DNA of 64,000 nucleotides, taken from NCBI RefSeq assembly GCF_000613945.1, contig NZ_BAJY01000011.1, forward strand, positions 1 through 64,000, read 5' to 3'. A model generated the notes under the pieces. That model did not search any database. It saw only the letters and a list, made by a program, of their open reading frames with translations, and was not told where the DNA came from. The DNA comes from Prevotella falsenii DSM 22864 = JCM 15124 (GTDB lineage Bacteria; Bacteroidota; Bacteroidia; Bacteroidales; Bacteroidaceae). Made by a program: the position numbers and the translations under genes. Numbering within the stretch: position 1 is the first letter of the stretch; every line of letters begins with the position of its first letter. Below, piece by piece: positions 54,452 through 63,410 of the stretch.

Positions 54452-56635
54452 TTAGTTTGCCATTTCGGATATAAACTTTATGCGAACCAAACGAATATCT
54501 TCCTCGGTGTAGTCCTCGTCAAGTTCTTTGAGGGCTTCGTCGATGTTGTCGGTCTGACTATTCATAAAGTAATCGTAGATGTCTTCTATCTTTTCGTCGT
54601 CGTAAATATCTTCCAAGAAGTAATCGATGTTTAGTTTCGTGCCGCTATATACAATTTCTTCTATCTTTGAAAGTAGGTCGTCGAAGCCGAGTCCTTCGGC
54701 AATGGCAATGTCGTCTAACGGCAGTTTGCGGTCGATGCCTTGAATAATCTTCACCTTTTGCATCGATTTCTTAGCTACCGTGCGCACGCGCAGTTCTTCG
54801 GGACGCTCGATGTTCTTTTCCTTACAATACTGTTTAATGAGCTTGCAAAACTCTTCGCCGTAGCGTTTTGCCTTTCCGATGCCCACGCCTTGTATATTTT
54901 GCAACTCCTGTTCCGTAACAGGATACATCATTGCCATTTGGTCTAACGACGGGTCTTGGAAGATTACGTAAGCAGGAATACCTAATTTGCGTGCCAAATG
55001 CTTGCGCAAGTCTTTCAACATGGCATAGAGTTCCGGGTCGGCAACGCTTGTTCCGTTCACCAAACTCTCGTCGATGTCGTCGTCTTTAAATTCCTTGTCC
55101 ATCACAATCATAAACGATTGCGGGTTTTTCAAGAAGCGTTTGCCGGCTGCCGTGAGCTTCAGTAAGCCGTAATTCTCTACGTCTTTCTTCAGAAAACCGT
55201 CTAACATGGCTTGGCGAATAACGGGATTCCATACCTTCGGGTCTTCTTTCTCGCCGAGTCCGAACTCTTCGAGAAGGTTGTGCTTGTGGTCTCTTATGTC
55301 GTCGGTACCACGACCTTTTACAAAGTCGATGACATATTCTTGGCGGAAATTCTCCTTCAATGCCTTCACTGCCTGCAATACAATGAGCAATGGCTTTTGT
55401 GCTTCAATCTTTTCTTTGGGGTGCAGGCAGTTGTCGCACATGCCGCAATTGTCTTTCGGATATTCTTCACCGAAGTAGTGGAGTAGCAGTTTGCGGCGAC
55501 AAACCGACGATTCGGCGTATGTTTCGGTCTCTTGCAGCAGCTGTCTGCCTATGTCTTGCTCGGCAACAGGCTTGCCTTCCATAAAGTTTTCGAGCTTTTT
55601 GAGGTCGTTTTTCGAGTAGAACACGATACATTTGCCTTCTTCTCCATCACGTCCGGCACGCCCCGTTTCTTGGTAATAGCCTTCCAGACTCTTAGGAATG
55701 TCGTAGTGGATAACGAACCGTACATCGGGTTTGTCGATGCCCATGCCGAAAGCAATGGTGGCAACAATGACGTCGATGTTTTCCATCAGGAAGTCGTCTT
55801 GTGTTTTCGAGCGTGTTTCCGAATCGAGTCCGGCGTGATAAGGCTCTGCCTTTATGTCGTTTGCCTGCAGAACGGCAGCCAGTTCTTCCACCTTTTTGCG
55901 TGAAAGACAGTAGATGATGCCGCTTTTACCGAGGTTCTGCTTGATGAATTTGATAATCTGCCGATTGGTGTCTTCCTCGTTTTTCTTCGGTCGTACCTCG
56001 TAGTAAAGGTTAGGACGGTTGAACGAACTCTTAAATTCGGCACAGTCTTCAATACCCAAACTCTTCACAATATCTGTGCGCACCTTGTCGGTGGCAGTGG
56101 CAGTAAGGGCTATTATCGGTGCTTTGCCAATCTGGTCTACTGCTTGTCGTATCTTGCGGTACTCCGGTCGGAAGTCGTGCCCCCACTCCGAGATGCAGTG
56201 CGCCTCATCTATGGCATAGAAACTAACCTTTACCGTCTTGAAGAACTCTATGCTTTCTTCTTTGTTTAACGATTCGGGAGCAACATAAAGCAACTTTGTT
56301 CTGCCGCTGTGAATATCGGATTTAACATGGTCAATCTCTGTTTTCTTCAACGAAGAGTTTAGGTAATGTGCCACGCCGTCTTCTTCGCTCATACCATTAA
56401 TGACATCTACTTGATTTTTCATCAATGCTATTAAAGGTGAAATAACGATAGCCGTGCCTTCCATTATGAGCGAAGGCAATTGGTAGCAAAGGCTCTTACC
56501 GCCACCTGTAGGCATCAACACGAAGGTGTTGTTGCCCTCTAACACGTTGCGGATAATAGCTTCTTGTGCACCTTTGAACTTATCAAAGCCGAAAAAATGC
56601 TTTAGCTTTTCTGTGAGATTGACTTCTGTTGCCAT
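54452..56635 (-). CDS. recQ: ATP-dependent DNA helicase RecQ
   Basis: A 727-residue 3'-5' helicase. Walker A MPTGGGKSLCYQLP (Gly-Lys near residue 47), DEAH in YAIDEAHCISEWGHDFRP, motif VI TGRAGRDGEEGKC. The zinc site is CRRKLLLHYFGEE...CGMCDNC. An HRDC domain (DLRKHLARKLGIPAYVIFQD) is followed by an extra, acidic C-terminal region of about 120 residues ending DIRLVRIKFISEMAN. RecQ unwinds recombination and replication intermediates. It is 94 bp downstream of clpX. Confidence 0.96.
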   Translation of the reverse strand: MATEVNLTEKLKHFFGFDKFKGAQEAIIRNVLEGNNTFVLMPTGGGKSLCYQLPSLIMEGTAIVISPLIALMKNQVDVINGMSEEDGVAHYLNSSLKKTEIDHVKSDIHSGRTKLLYVAPESLNKEESIEFFKTVKVSFYAIDEAHCISEWGHDFRPEYRKIRQAVDQIGKAPIIALTATATDKVRTDIVKSLGIEDCAEFKSSFNRPNLYYEVRPKKNEEDTNRQIIKFIKQNLGKSGIIYCLSRKKVEELAAVLQANDIKAEPYHAGLDSETRSKTQDDFLMENIDVIVATIAFGMGIDKPDVRFVIHYDIPKSLEGYYQETGRAGRDGEEGKCIVFYSKNDLKKLENFMEGKPVAEQDIGRQLLQETETYAESSVCRRKLLLHYFGEEYPKDNCGMCDNCLHPKEKIEAQKPLLIVLQAVKALKENFRQEYVIDFVKGRGTDDIRDHKHNLLEEFGLGEKEDPKVWNPVIRQAMLDGFLKKDVENYGLLKLTAAGKRFLKNPQSFMIVMDKEFKDDDIDESLVNGTSVADPELYAMLKDLRKHLARKLGIPAYVIFQDPSLDQMAMMYPVTEQELQNIQGVGIGKAKRYGEEFCKLIKQYCKEKNIERPEELRVRTVAKKSMQKVKIIQGIDRKLPLDDIAIAEGLGFDDLLSKIEEIVYSGTKLNIDYFLEDIYDDEKIEDIYDYFMNSQTDNIDEALKELDEDYTEEDIRLVRIKFISEMAN

Positions 56636-56729
56636 GTTGATAGTTTAGTGTTCCTTATATAGAAAGGTAGGTTTGTTGTCGTCGCACCCACACCTTTGTA
56701 TTGGAATGGGTGCAACGTTCGTATGTGTT

Positions 56730-57962
56730 TCAGGCTGTTTCGAGTTTGTTGAACTTCGCCTTGTCTAATTGTTGTTGTGCGTATTGGGCTGTTACTTCGT
56801 ACTTCTTCACTTTCTTAGAAGGCAGTTCGAACATCGTGTCCATCATAACAGCCTCGACAATAGAGCGCAGTCCACGTGCACCCAACTTGTATTCCACAGC
56901 CTTATCAACGATATAGTCGAGCGATTCTTCGGTAAATGTAAGGTTGATGCCGTCCATTTTGAAGAGTTTTATGTATTGCTTGACTATCGAGTTCTTTGGT
57001 TCGACAAGTATTTTGCGCAGTGCTTCCTTGTCTAATGGATCGAGATAGGTAAGCACAGGCAAACGCCCGATGATTTCAGGGATAAGTCCGAACGAGCGTA
57101 AGTCTTGCGGAAGCACGTACTTCATTAAGTCTTTCTTGTCTATTTTCGCCACATTCTGCACCGAGTTATAGCCCACCACGTGCGTGTTGAGGCGTTGTGC
57201 TATCTTGCGTTCTATGCCGTCGAATGCGCCACCGCAGATAAAGAGAATGTTTCGCGTATCTACGTGAATGTAATCTTGGTCCGGGTGCTTGCGTCCGCCT
57301 TTCGGTGGAACGTTCACCATTGTGCCTTCGAGCAGCTTCAGCAATCCTTGTTGCACACCTTCGCCGCTTACGTCGCGTGTTATGCTTGGGTTGTCGCTCT
57401 TTCGTGCTATCTTGTCTATCTCGTCGATGAATACAATTCCCCGTTCGGCAGCAGCCACATTGTAGTCGGCTACTTGCAGCAAGCGCGAGAGAATGCTCTC
57501 CACATCTTCGCCCACATAGCCGGCTTCGGTAAACACGGTAGCATCGACAATGGTGAAAGGAACGTCTAACAGTTTGGCTATGGTACGTGCCAAGAGGGTT
57601 TTTCCCGTACCTGTCGAGCCCACCATAATGATGTTGCTCTTCTCCACTTCTATGCCGTCGTCGTCTTTCGGCTGTTGTAATCGCTTGTAATGGTTGTAAA
57701 CCGATACGGCAAGATAGCGTTTCGCTTCGTCCTGCCCGATGATATATTCATCAAGATAAGCCTTTATTTCTTTTGGCTTGGGCACTTTCTTCATGTCAAT
57801 ATCGGTTACACCCGGAACTTGTTTCTCCAATATTCCCGACTCAACGACAATGTTGTTGGCTTGCTGTGCACAGTCCTCACAGATGTAACCCGTAAGTCCT
57901 GTTATGAGAAGTCGTACTTCGTTCTCGCTCCTTCCGCAAAAACTACATTTCTTTTGAGGCAT
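56730..57962 (-). CDS. clpX: ATP-dependent Clp protease ATP-binding subunit ClpX
   Basis: A 410-residue AAA+ unfoldase that feeds substrates to ClpP. N-terminal zinc domain [20 protein letters not shown] with CEDC; Walker [16 protein letters not shown]; Walker [15 protein letters not shown]; the sensor and pore region [20 protein letters not shown] and [13 protein letters not shown]. The ClpP-binding IGF-type loop appears as LIPEIIGR. The gene starts 3 bp after the clpP stop, so both are co-translated. Confidence 0.97.
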   Translation of the reverse strand: MPQKKCSFCGRSENEVRLLITGLTGYICEDCAQQANNIVVESGILEKQVPGVTDIDMKKVPKPKEIKAYLDEYIIGQDEAKRYLAVSVYNHYKRLQQPKDDDGIEVEKSNIIMVGSTGTGKTLLARTIAKLLDVPFTIVDATVFTEAGYVGEDVESILSRLLQVADYNVAAAERGIVFIDEIDKIARKSDNPSITRDVSGEGVQQGLLKLLEGTMVNVPPKGGRKHPDQDYIHVDTRNILFICGGAFDGIERKIAQRLNTHVVGYNSVQNVAKIDKKDLMKYVLPQDLRSFGLIPEIIGRLPVLTYLDPLDKEALRKILVEPKNSIVKQYIKLFKMDGINLTFTEESLDYIVDKAVEYKLGARGLRSIVEAVMMDTMFELPSKKVKKYEVTAQYAQQQLDKAKFNKLETA

Positions 57963-57965
57963 TGT

Positions 57966-58631
57966 TTACTTCTTTCTGATTAGTACTTGGTCTATCATAC
58001 CATAATCCTTAGCTTCCTCAGCCGTCATCCAATAGTTGCGGTCGCTATCGTTCCATACCTTTTCATAGGTCTGATGAGAGTGATTGCTGATAATGGTGTA
58101 GAGTTCTTTCTTGAACTTCATTATCTCTTTTGCCTCGATTTCGATGTCGGAAGCCTGACCTTGCACACCTCCGAGCGGCTGGTGTATCATGACACGGCTA
58201 TGCGGCAATGCCGAACGCTTGCCCTCCTGACCGGCTACGAGCAACACGGCAGCCATGGAAGCAGCCATGCCTGTGCAGATGGTAGCTACGTCGCTGGAGA
58301 TAAATTGCATAGTATCGTAGATGCCAAGTCCTGCCGTTACACTTCCGCCGGGCGAGTTTATGTAGATGGAAATATCCTTCCCCGGGTCTACAGAGTCTAA
58401 ATAAAGGAGCTGTGCCTGAAGCGTATTAGCTGTATAGTCGTCAATTTGCGTACCGAGGAAGATGATACGGTCCATCATTAAACGCGAGAACACGTCCATC
58501 TGCGTTACGTTCAACTGTCGTTCTTCCAATATATATGGGTTAAGATACTGGTTTTGCAAACTTGTAACCTCGTCTAACACCATACCGTTTATGCCCAAAT
58601 GTTGGGTTGCATACTTTCTAAAATCGTTCAT
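57966..58631 (-). CDS. clpP: ATP-dependent Clp protease proteolytic subunit ClpP
   Basis: A 221-residue serine protease that forms the degradation chamber for ClpX. Catalytic Ser in CTGMAASMAAVLL, His in PHSRVMIHQPLGG, and Asp in DRNYWMTAEEAKDYGMID. The N-terminal stretch is slightly longer than E. coli mature ClpP and may include a pro-peptide. It sits first in clpP-clpX, downstream of tig but separated by a terminator and its own promoter. Confidence 0.97.
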   Translation of the reverse strand: MNDFRKYATQHLGINGMVLDEVTSLQNQYLNPYILEERQLNVTQMDVFSRLMMDRIIFLGTQIDDYTANTLQAQLLYLDSVDPGKDISIYINSPGGSVTAGLGIYDTMQFISSDVATICTGMAASMAAVLLVAGQEGKRSALPHSRVMIHQPLGGVQGQASDIEIEAKEIMKFKKELYTIISNHSHQTYEKVWNDSDRNYWMTAEEAKDYGMIDQVLIRKK

Positions 58632-58752
58632 TTTGTAACCTTATGTTATTTTAATTAGACAATAACAGGAAATGAATATCCTGCTTTTAACTATTGCCTT
58701 AAATACAAAGACCATGCCATAACGAAAAGCCGGTGTCTTGTATATTCTAACA

Positions 58753-58760
58753 CAAAGATA
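58753..58760 (-). promoter_or_regulatory. -7 promoter element of clpP-clpX
   Basis: TATCTTTG on the minus strand fits TAnnTTTG; ATTG lies near the expected -33 position. The leader would be about 120 nt. Confidence 0.5.
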
Positions 58761-59048
58761 AGAAAAAAATGGTAATTACTCAATAAAAAACTACTTTTTT
58801 AATTCTACCGATTATAGTTTTTTCGCTCTTTTGGTAGAAACAGAACCGTGAGAGCATATTTCGGGTAGCTATAAAAACACGGTTTTTATGATTTTAAAAA
58901 CCGGACAATGCTTTATAAAACATAAAAAGCAATATCCTTTCCAACAGCTTTCTTGATTGAAAGTTTGTGGAAAGGATATTGCCTTTATTATTTTATGCCC
59001 ACTACCTGCTGTGCAAAGCGCAAGCGTTAATGGTTTGCAGGCAATGGC
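58761..59048. other. tig-clpP intergenic region
   Basis: AT-rich. Apart from the tig terminator it contains a CGGTTTTT/AAAAACCG hairpin at 58880-58903. No gene is seen. Confidence 0.7.
58929..58982 (-). terminator. Terminator of tig
   Basis: A long inverted repeat: GCAATATCCTTTCCA with its complement, and an inner CTTTC/GAAAG. The minus-strand side continues into GCTTTTTATG. Confidence 0.8.
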
Positions 59049-60491
59049 TTACTTTTCTTCCTTTTCTTCTTTTTCAGCTTTCTTGGTTCTCTTTGCCTTT
59101 GCCAGCTTTTCTGTTGCAGCCACTTCTGCAGGCATCATAAGTTTGTTGAACTCGTCGAGAGAAACAGACTTCTTCTTCAATTTGACAACGTCTTTCAATG
59201 CAACAGAGAGTTTGCGGTCGAGCGCAGCCTCAACAAATGAATCGATGTTCTCGCGCTTCTTCATCATTTCCTCAACGTAGTTGTTCACGTATTCGTCGGG
59301 AACGTTGTTCATACCGTATTGTGCGAACTGCGCACGAGCTATCTGTGCAGCACTTTCGCGTATGTCGGCATCTTCAATCTTGATGTTGTTAGCCTTTGCA
59401 ATTTGGTCTCTAATGAGGTGCCACTTAAGTTCATTGATGCTTGGCTCGTAGTTCTTTTCTACAAATTCAGCACCCTTGTCTTCGTTGTTGGCAAGCATAA
59501 TGCGCTTCAGCAATGCGTCCGGGAATTGGAGGTCGCCTACTTTCTTCTCTGCGTATGTGCGCAAATCCTGCATAAACTTATAGTCTGAATCTCTTTCAAG
59601 TTGCTTGCTTACACCTTCGGCGATGGCAGCACGGAATGCAGCCTCGTCGTTAATGTTGGCGTCAGCACCGTAAACGCTGTCCCAAAGTTCTTTGTTGTTC
59701 TCCGCATTTACGAAGCGAGAGATTTCAGTAATCTGATATGAGAAGTCGCCGGTGTGGTTTGCAACTTCCTTGCGGTCTATCTTCAGCAACGAAGCAATCT
59801 CTGCGTCGTTGTCCGGATAAGCCTTGCGTGGGTTGAAAATAATAATATCGCCCAACTTACTGCCCTCGAAGAGTTTCTTTTGGTCTTCTACCTTAATATA
59901 TTGAGGCATCATCACAGCCCCTTCTACGGTGATACCGCCTTCGAGAGTGTTGCCGTTTGCATCGAGTTCACGAATGTCTCCCTTGAGCATATCGCGCTTT
60001 TCAGGCTCAAATTCTTGTGCTTTGTCGTAATGTCCTGCACGACTTGCGAACATTTCTATTTGCTGGTCGATGAGTTTATCGTCTACCTTTATGTCGTAAT
60101 AGTCAATGGTATCCTTGTTTGTAAGCTCGATGTTGAATTCCGGTGCAATAGCAATGTCGAACTTAAAGGTGTAAGGAGCCGGCTTTTCAAGCTCTACTGC
60201 TTCTTGTGTTTCAGAAGCCATAGGCTGTCCGAGCATGTGGATTTTGTTGTCTACAATATATTTCTGGAGGTTCTCACCCAAGATTTTGTTAATGGCGTCC
60301 ATCTTTACTTGTGGACCAACTTGGCGTTTCAGCAAACCCATTGGCACTTGCCCCGGACGGAAACCGGGAATGTTAGCACGCTTGCGATAATCTTTGAGTG
60401 CCTTCTCAACTTCTTCCTTGTAATCAGCTTCATCGACAACAATGGTCAAAAGACCATTCAATTTGTCGGTATTTTCAAATGAAATCTTCAT
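59049..60491 (-). CDS. tig: Trigger factor
   Basis: A 480-residue ribosome-bound chaperone. The N-terminal ribosome-binding domain has the signature region KRANIPGFRPGQVPMGLLKRQVG. A reduced PPIase-like middle domain and a long helical C-terminal domain follow, with an added charged tail (KRTKKAEKEEKEEK). It begins the conserved tig-clpP-clpX order, though here a terminator separates tig from clpP. Length is somewhat greater than the E. coli protein (432). Confidence 0.95.
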   Translation of the reverse strand: MKISFENTDKLNGLLTIVVDEADYKEEVEKALKDYRKRANIPGFRPGQVPMGLLKRQVGPQVKMDAINKILGENLQKYIVDNKIHMLGQPMASETQEAVELEKPAPYTFKFDIAIAPEFNIELTNKDTIDYYDIKVDDKLIDQQIEMFASRAGHYDKAQEFEPEKRDMLKGDIRELDANGNTLEGGITVEGAVMMPQYIKVEDQKKLFEGSKLGDIIIFNPRKAYPDNDAEIASLLKIDRKEVANHTGDFSYQITEISRFVNAENNKELWDSVYGADANINDEAAFRAAIAEGVSKQLERDSDYKFMQDLRTYAEKKVGDLQFPDALLKRIMLANNEDKGAEFVEKNYEPSINELKWHLIRDQIAKANNIKIEDADIRESAAQIARAQFAQYGMNNVPDEYVNNYVEEMMKKRENIDSFVEAALDRKLSVALKDVVKLKKKSVSLDEFNKLMMPAEVAATEKLAKAKRTKKAEKEEKEEK

Positions 60492-60578
60492 CTTTGAAAT
60501 ATTATATGTTTATTATTTAATTATCAAAAGTATAAGTTTAAAGTGCAAAACGATAGAGTTGCTACCCACTTTGAGGCG

Positions 60579-60586
60579 CAAAGATA
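60579..60586 (-). promoter_or_regulatory. -7 promoter element of tig
   Basis: TATCTTTG on the minus strand fits TAnnTTTG, 88 bp upstream of the ATG. Confidence 0.5.
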
Positions 60587-60724
60587 CTTAAATTTTGCCT
60601 AACTACATAATATATAGAGATAAAAAAAATATTTTTAAGAAATTGCCCTACTTATTATCTACGTGGGTTCGACATAAGAATTGTGCGTGGTATATTATTT
60701 ATAAAGATACTTAAAGAACAAACC

Positions 60725-60843
60725 GGTTATGGTTTAATATGCTTATAATCAAGAAAGAGCGAAATGTCTTCAGGCTCGAGTTCTTACACCAAATTCACGT
60801 TATTCATGAACGTTTTCGTTCAGCCAAATGAGGAATGCCAAAC
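60725..60843. repeat. Repeat B, copy 2
   Basis: Matches 13385-13503, best over TTACACC...ACGTTATTCATGAACG and TTTTCGTTCAGCCAAATGAG. Repeat A copy 5 follows immediately. Confidence 0.75.
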
Positions 60844-60929
60844 GTAAGCGTAGGTTTTGCATCGTAAAACAGCCGCTTTCGCAATGTCAAAACGCAGTTG
60901 TCGCTTTTTAAGAGAATTATCTTTACAAA
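60843..60929 (+). repeat. Repeat A, copy 5 (truncated)
   Basis: Only the right half is present: GCGTAGGTTTTGC, AAACAGCCGCTTTCGCAA, then the end TTTTTAAGAGAATTATCTTT. Its left half is replaced by repeat B. Confidence 0.75.
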
Positions 60930-61069
60930 GTTAAATTGAAAAACTCTCACTGTTTCATTAGTGAATTTGCTTAGAAAACAGCTGTGAGATAGCTTGCTTA
61001 ACCTGTTTTCTTATGCCGAACTCATGTTATCTCTTATTGGCAACCATAGGTAAACAAGGTGGCAAGACA

Positions 61070-61107
61070 ACAAAAAGCCTCGAAAAACATCAACGTTCTC
61101 CGAGGCT
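61070..61107 (-). terminator. Terminator of fhs
   Basis: AGCCTCG (61077-61083) and CGAGGCT (61101-61107) form a hairpin; the minus-strand side reads GAGGCTTTTTGTTG. It lies 20 bp past the fhs stop. Confidence 0.7.
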
Positions 61108-61127
61108 CGCAAGTTATGGATAATGCT

Positions 61128-62794
61128 TTATGACAAGCCTTCTATTACGCCATTCACTACGTGAATATTCTCTGCCTGCGGTTTTTTCGGCAAACCCGGC
61201 ATACGCATTATGGTACCGGCAATGGCAACAATCATACCTGCACCGGCATTGATAACAAAGTCGCGAATGGTAATGGTGAAGTCGGTTGGTACTCCGTAAG
61301 CCTTTGCATCTTCCGAGAACGAGTACTGTGTCTTGGCAATACATACAGGGAAGTGCTCGAAACCGAGTTCCTTAATGCGCTGCAAGTCGCGTTTAGCAGC
61401 AGGGCGAAGCACCACTTTACCTGCTCCGTAAACCTTCTTCGCTATCTTTTCAACCTTTGTAACAATGTCGTCGTTCTCCTCGTAAACGAAGTTCAGCGGT
61501 GCAGATGGGTTCTTTTCGATGGTATCGACTACCAAATGTGCCAATTCTTCTGCGCCCTTTCCACCTTCGCCAAAGGCTGTATTGATGGCAAAACCTACAC
61601 CCTGTGCCTCGCAATGTTCTTTTACGAGTTCCAATTCTTCGTCGGTGTCGGTGGCAAAGCGGTTCAAACAAACAACAACGGTTTGTCCGAATGCCTTCAA
61701 GTTTGTGATGTGCTTATCCAAGTTGGTAAGTCCTGCCTTCAAGCCTTCTACGTTTGGCTTGCTTATTTCGGCAACGTCGATACCCCCGTGCATCTTCAAA
61801 GCCTGTGCAGTAGCAACGAGAACTGTCAGCACCGGAGATATACCGGCCTTGCGACATTTGATGTCCAAGAACTTCTCTGCGCCCAAATCGGCACCGAAAC
61901 CAGCCTCTGTAATACAGTAATCCGAGCAGCTCATAGCCATCTTTGTTGCCAAAACGCTGTTGCAACCGTGTGCAATGTTGGCAAACGGACCACCATGTAT
62001 AAACGCCGGTGTATTTTCGATGGTCTGTACAAGGTTCGGATTGATAGCTTCGTGTAAGAGTGCGACGATAGAACCTGTAACATTCAGTTCGCGCAAGTAG
62101 AACGGTTTGCCTTCAAGCGTAATACCAAGGATTATGTTATCAAGCGTCGATGCAAGTCTTCTTCGTCAGAAGCCAAGCAAAGAATAGCCATAATTTCCGA
62201 TGCCGGCGTAATATCGAAACCGCTTTCGCTAAGCAAACCGTCGGTACGGCTGCCCAAACCGGTGATAATGGTGCGCAGATTACGGTCGTTTACGTCCAAA
62301 ACGCGACGCCACCATATTTCTTTCATACCGAAGCCATCGTCCTGATGCTGGTACAAATAGTTGTCTAACATCGCAGAAATCATATTATTAGCCGAAGTGA
62401 TGGCATGGAAGTCGCCTGTGAAATGGAGGTTAATCTTCTCCATTGGCAGCACTTGTGCATAGCCACCGCCTGCAGCTCCGCCTTTCATACCGAAGCAAGG
62501 ACCGAGCGAAGGTTCGCGAAGAGCCGGAATAGCATTCTTGCCAATACGGTTCATACCAAGTGCCAAACCTACGCTGACGGTGGTTTTGCCGATACCTGCC
62601 TTTGTCGGAGTAATGGCAGTAACAAGAATCAACTTCGACTTCTTTACCTTTTCCTCGTCGATAAGTTGGTAAGGAACCTTAGCAATGTACTTGCCAAACG
62701 GTTCAAGTTCGTCTACCGGGATATTCGCTTTCTTTGCAATACTATCAATTAATTCAAGTTTTGCCTCGTGAGCAATCTCAAAATCTGTTTTCAT
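61128..62794 (-). pseudogene. fhs: Formate-tetrahydrofolate ligase, frameshifted as sequenced
   Basis: The enzyme makes 10-formyl-THF from formate, THF and ATP. The first frame, from 62794, holds the P-loop [38 protein letters not shown] and [15 protein letters not shown], and stops after DLHRRLIT. The second resumes with [16 protein letters not shown] and contains [30 protein letters not shown] and [13 protein letters not shown]. One missing C (G on the coding strand) at 62141 restores [20 protein letters not shown] and a 555-residue protein of normal length. All motifs are intact, so a sequence error is likely. Confidence 0.93.
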
Positions 62795-62857
62795 TTTGTT
62801 AGTTGTTATTTTTTATTTCTTAGTTGTTGATTGATGACAATTAATCTTTAATATTGC

Positions 62858-62865
62858 CAAAAGTA
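62858..62865 (-). promoter_or_regulatory. -7 promoter element of fhs
   Basis: TACTTTTG on the minus strand fits TAnnTTTG, 64 bp upstream of the ATG. Confidence 0.45.
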
Positions 62866-63129
62866 TGAATTTTATATCTTACTACCAACTTTTTGTCGAT
62901 ATTTTTATATAAAAAAATGCATAATCGCACATTTTTGGCACATTGTGCAACGGTATTGCAAACCGCAGATAGCAATATTGCAGACGATAGAGAAATTGCA
63001 ACAGTTTCTGTGGAGCGAACTTCGCATTAACGAAAAGCCGCACTGACTTGTTGAACGAATATAGAAATGGAAGGGTGAAAATGTAATGGAAACAACTTAC
63101 TTTATGAACGAGAAAAAGCCAATAAATAT

Positions 63130-63317
63130 GTAAATATTTTTTCAGAGAATATCTTTTGCGTAACTCTTTCGTTATCAGCGTATTACAAAACCTATTGTTT
63201 TGCATTCCAAAAGCGGCTGTTTTGCACGGTAAAACCGTAGGTTTTGCGTCGCAAAACAGCCGCTTTCGCAACGTCAAAGCGCAGTTATCACTTTTTAAGA
63301 GAATTATATTTACAAAG
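63130..63317 (+). repeat. Repeat A, copy 6
   Basis: A full-length copy with both ends (GTAAATATTTTTTCAG; AAGAGAATTATATTTACA). Two of its four modules carry the AGCCGC/GCGGCT core instead of CCGTAGG. A 155-codon minus-strand frame (62882-63349) crosses it and is not credible as a gene. Confidence 0.85.
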
Positions 63318-63345
63318 TCGGAGGTGTTTTCAGCAACTGCCACAG

Positions 63346-63386
63346 GCAAAAAAGAACAGTCAATACCTTAAAAAGCATTGACTGTT
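63346..63386 (-). terminator. Terminator of the S41 peptidase gene
   Basis: AACAGTCAAT (63355-63364) pairs with ATTGACTGTT (63377-63386); the minus-strand side ends in CTTTTTTGCC. Confidence 0.8.
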
Positions 63387-63410
63387 TCGTAGAAACGGCT
63401 CACCTTATTA

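Noticed and set aside
62882-63349. 155-codon minus-strand frame upstream of fhs
   Set aside because: Repeat A copy 6 plus flanking AT-rich DNA; it covers the probable fhs promoter region edge and has no protein-like composition.
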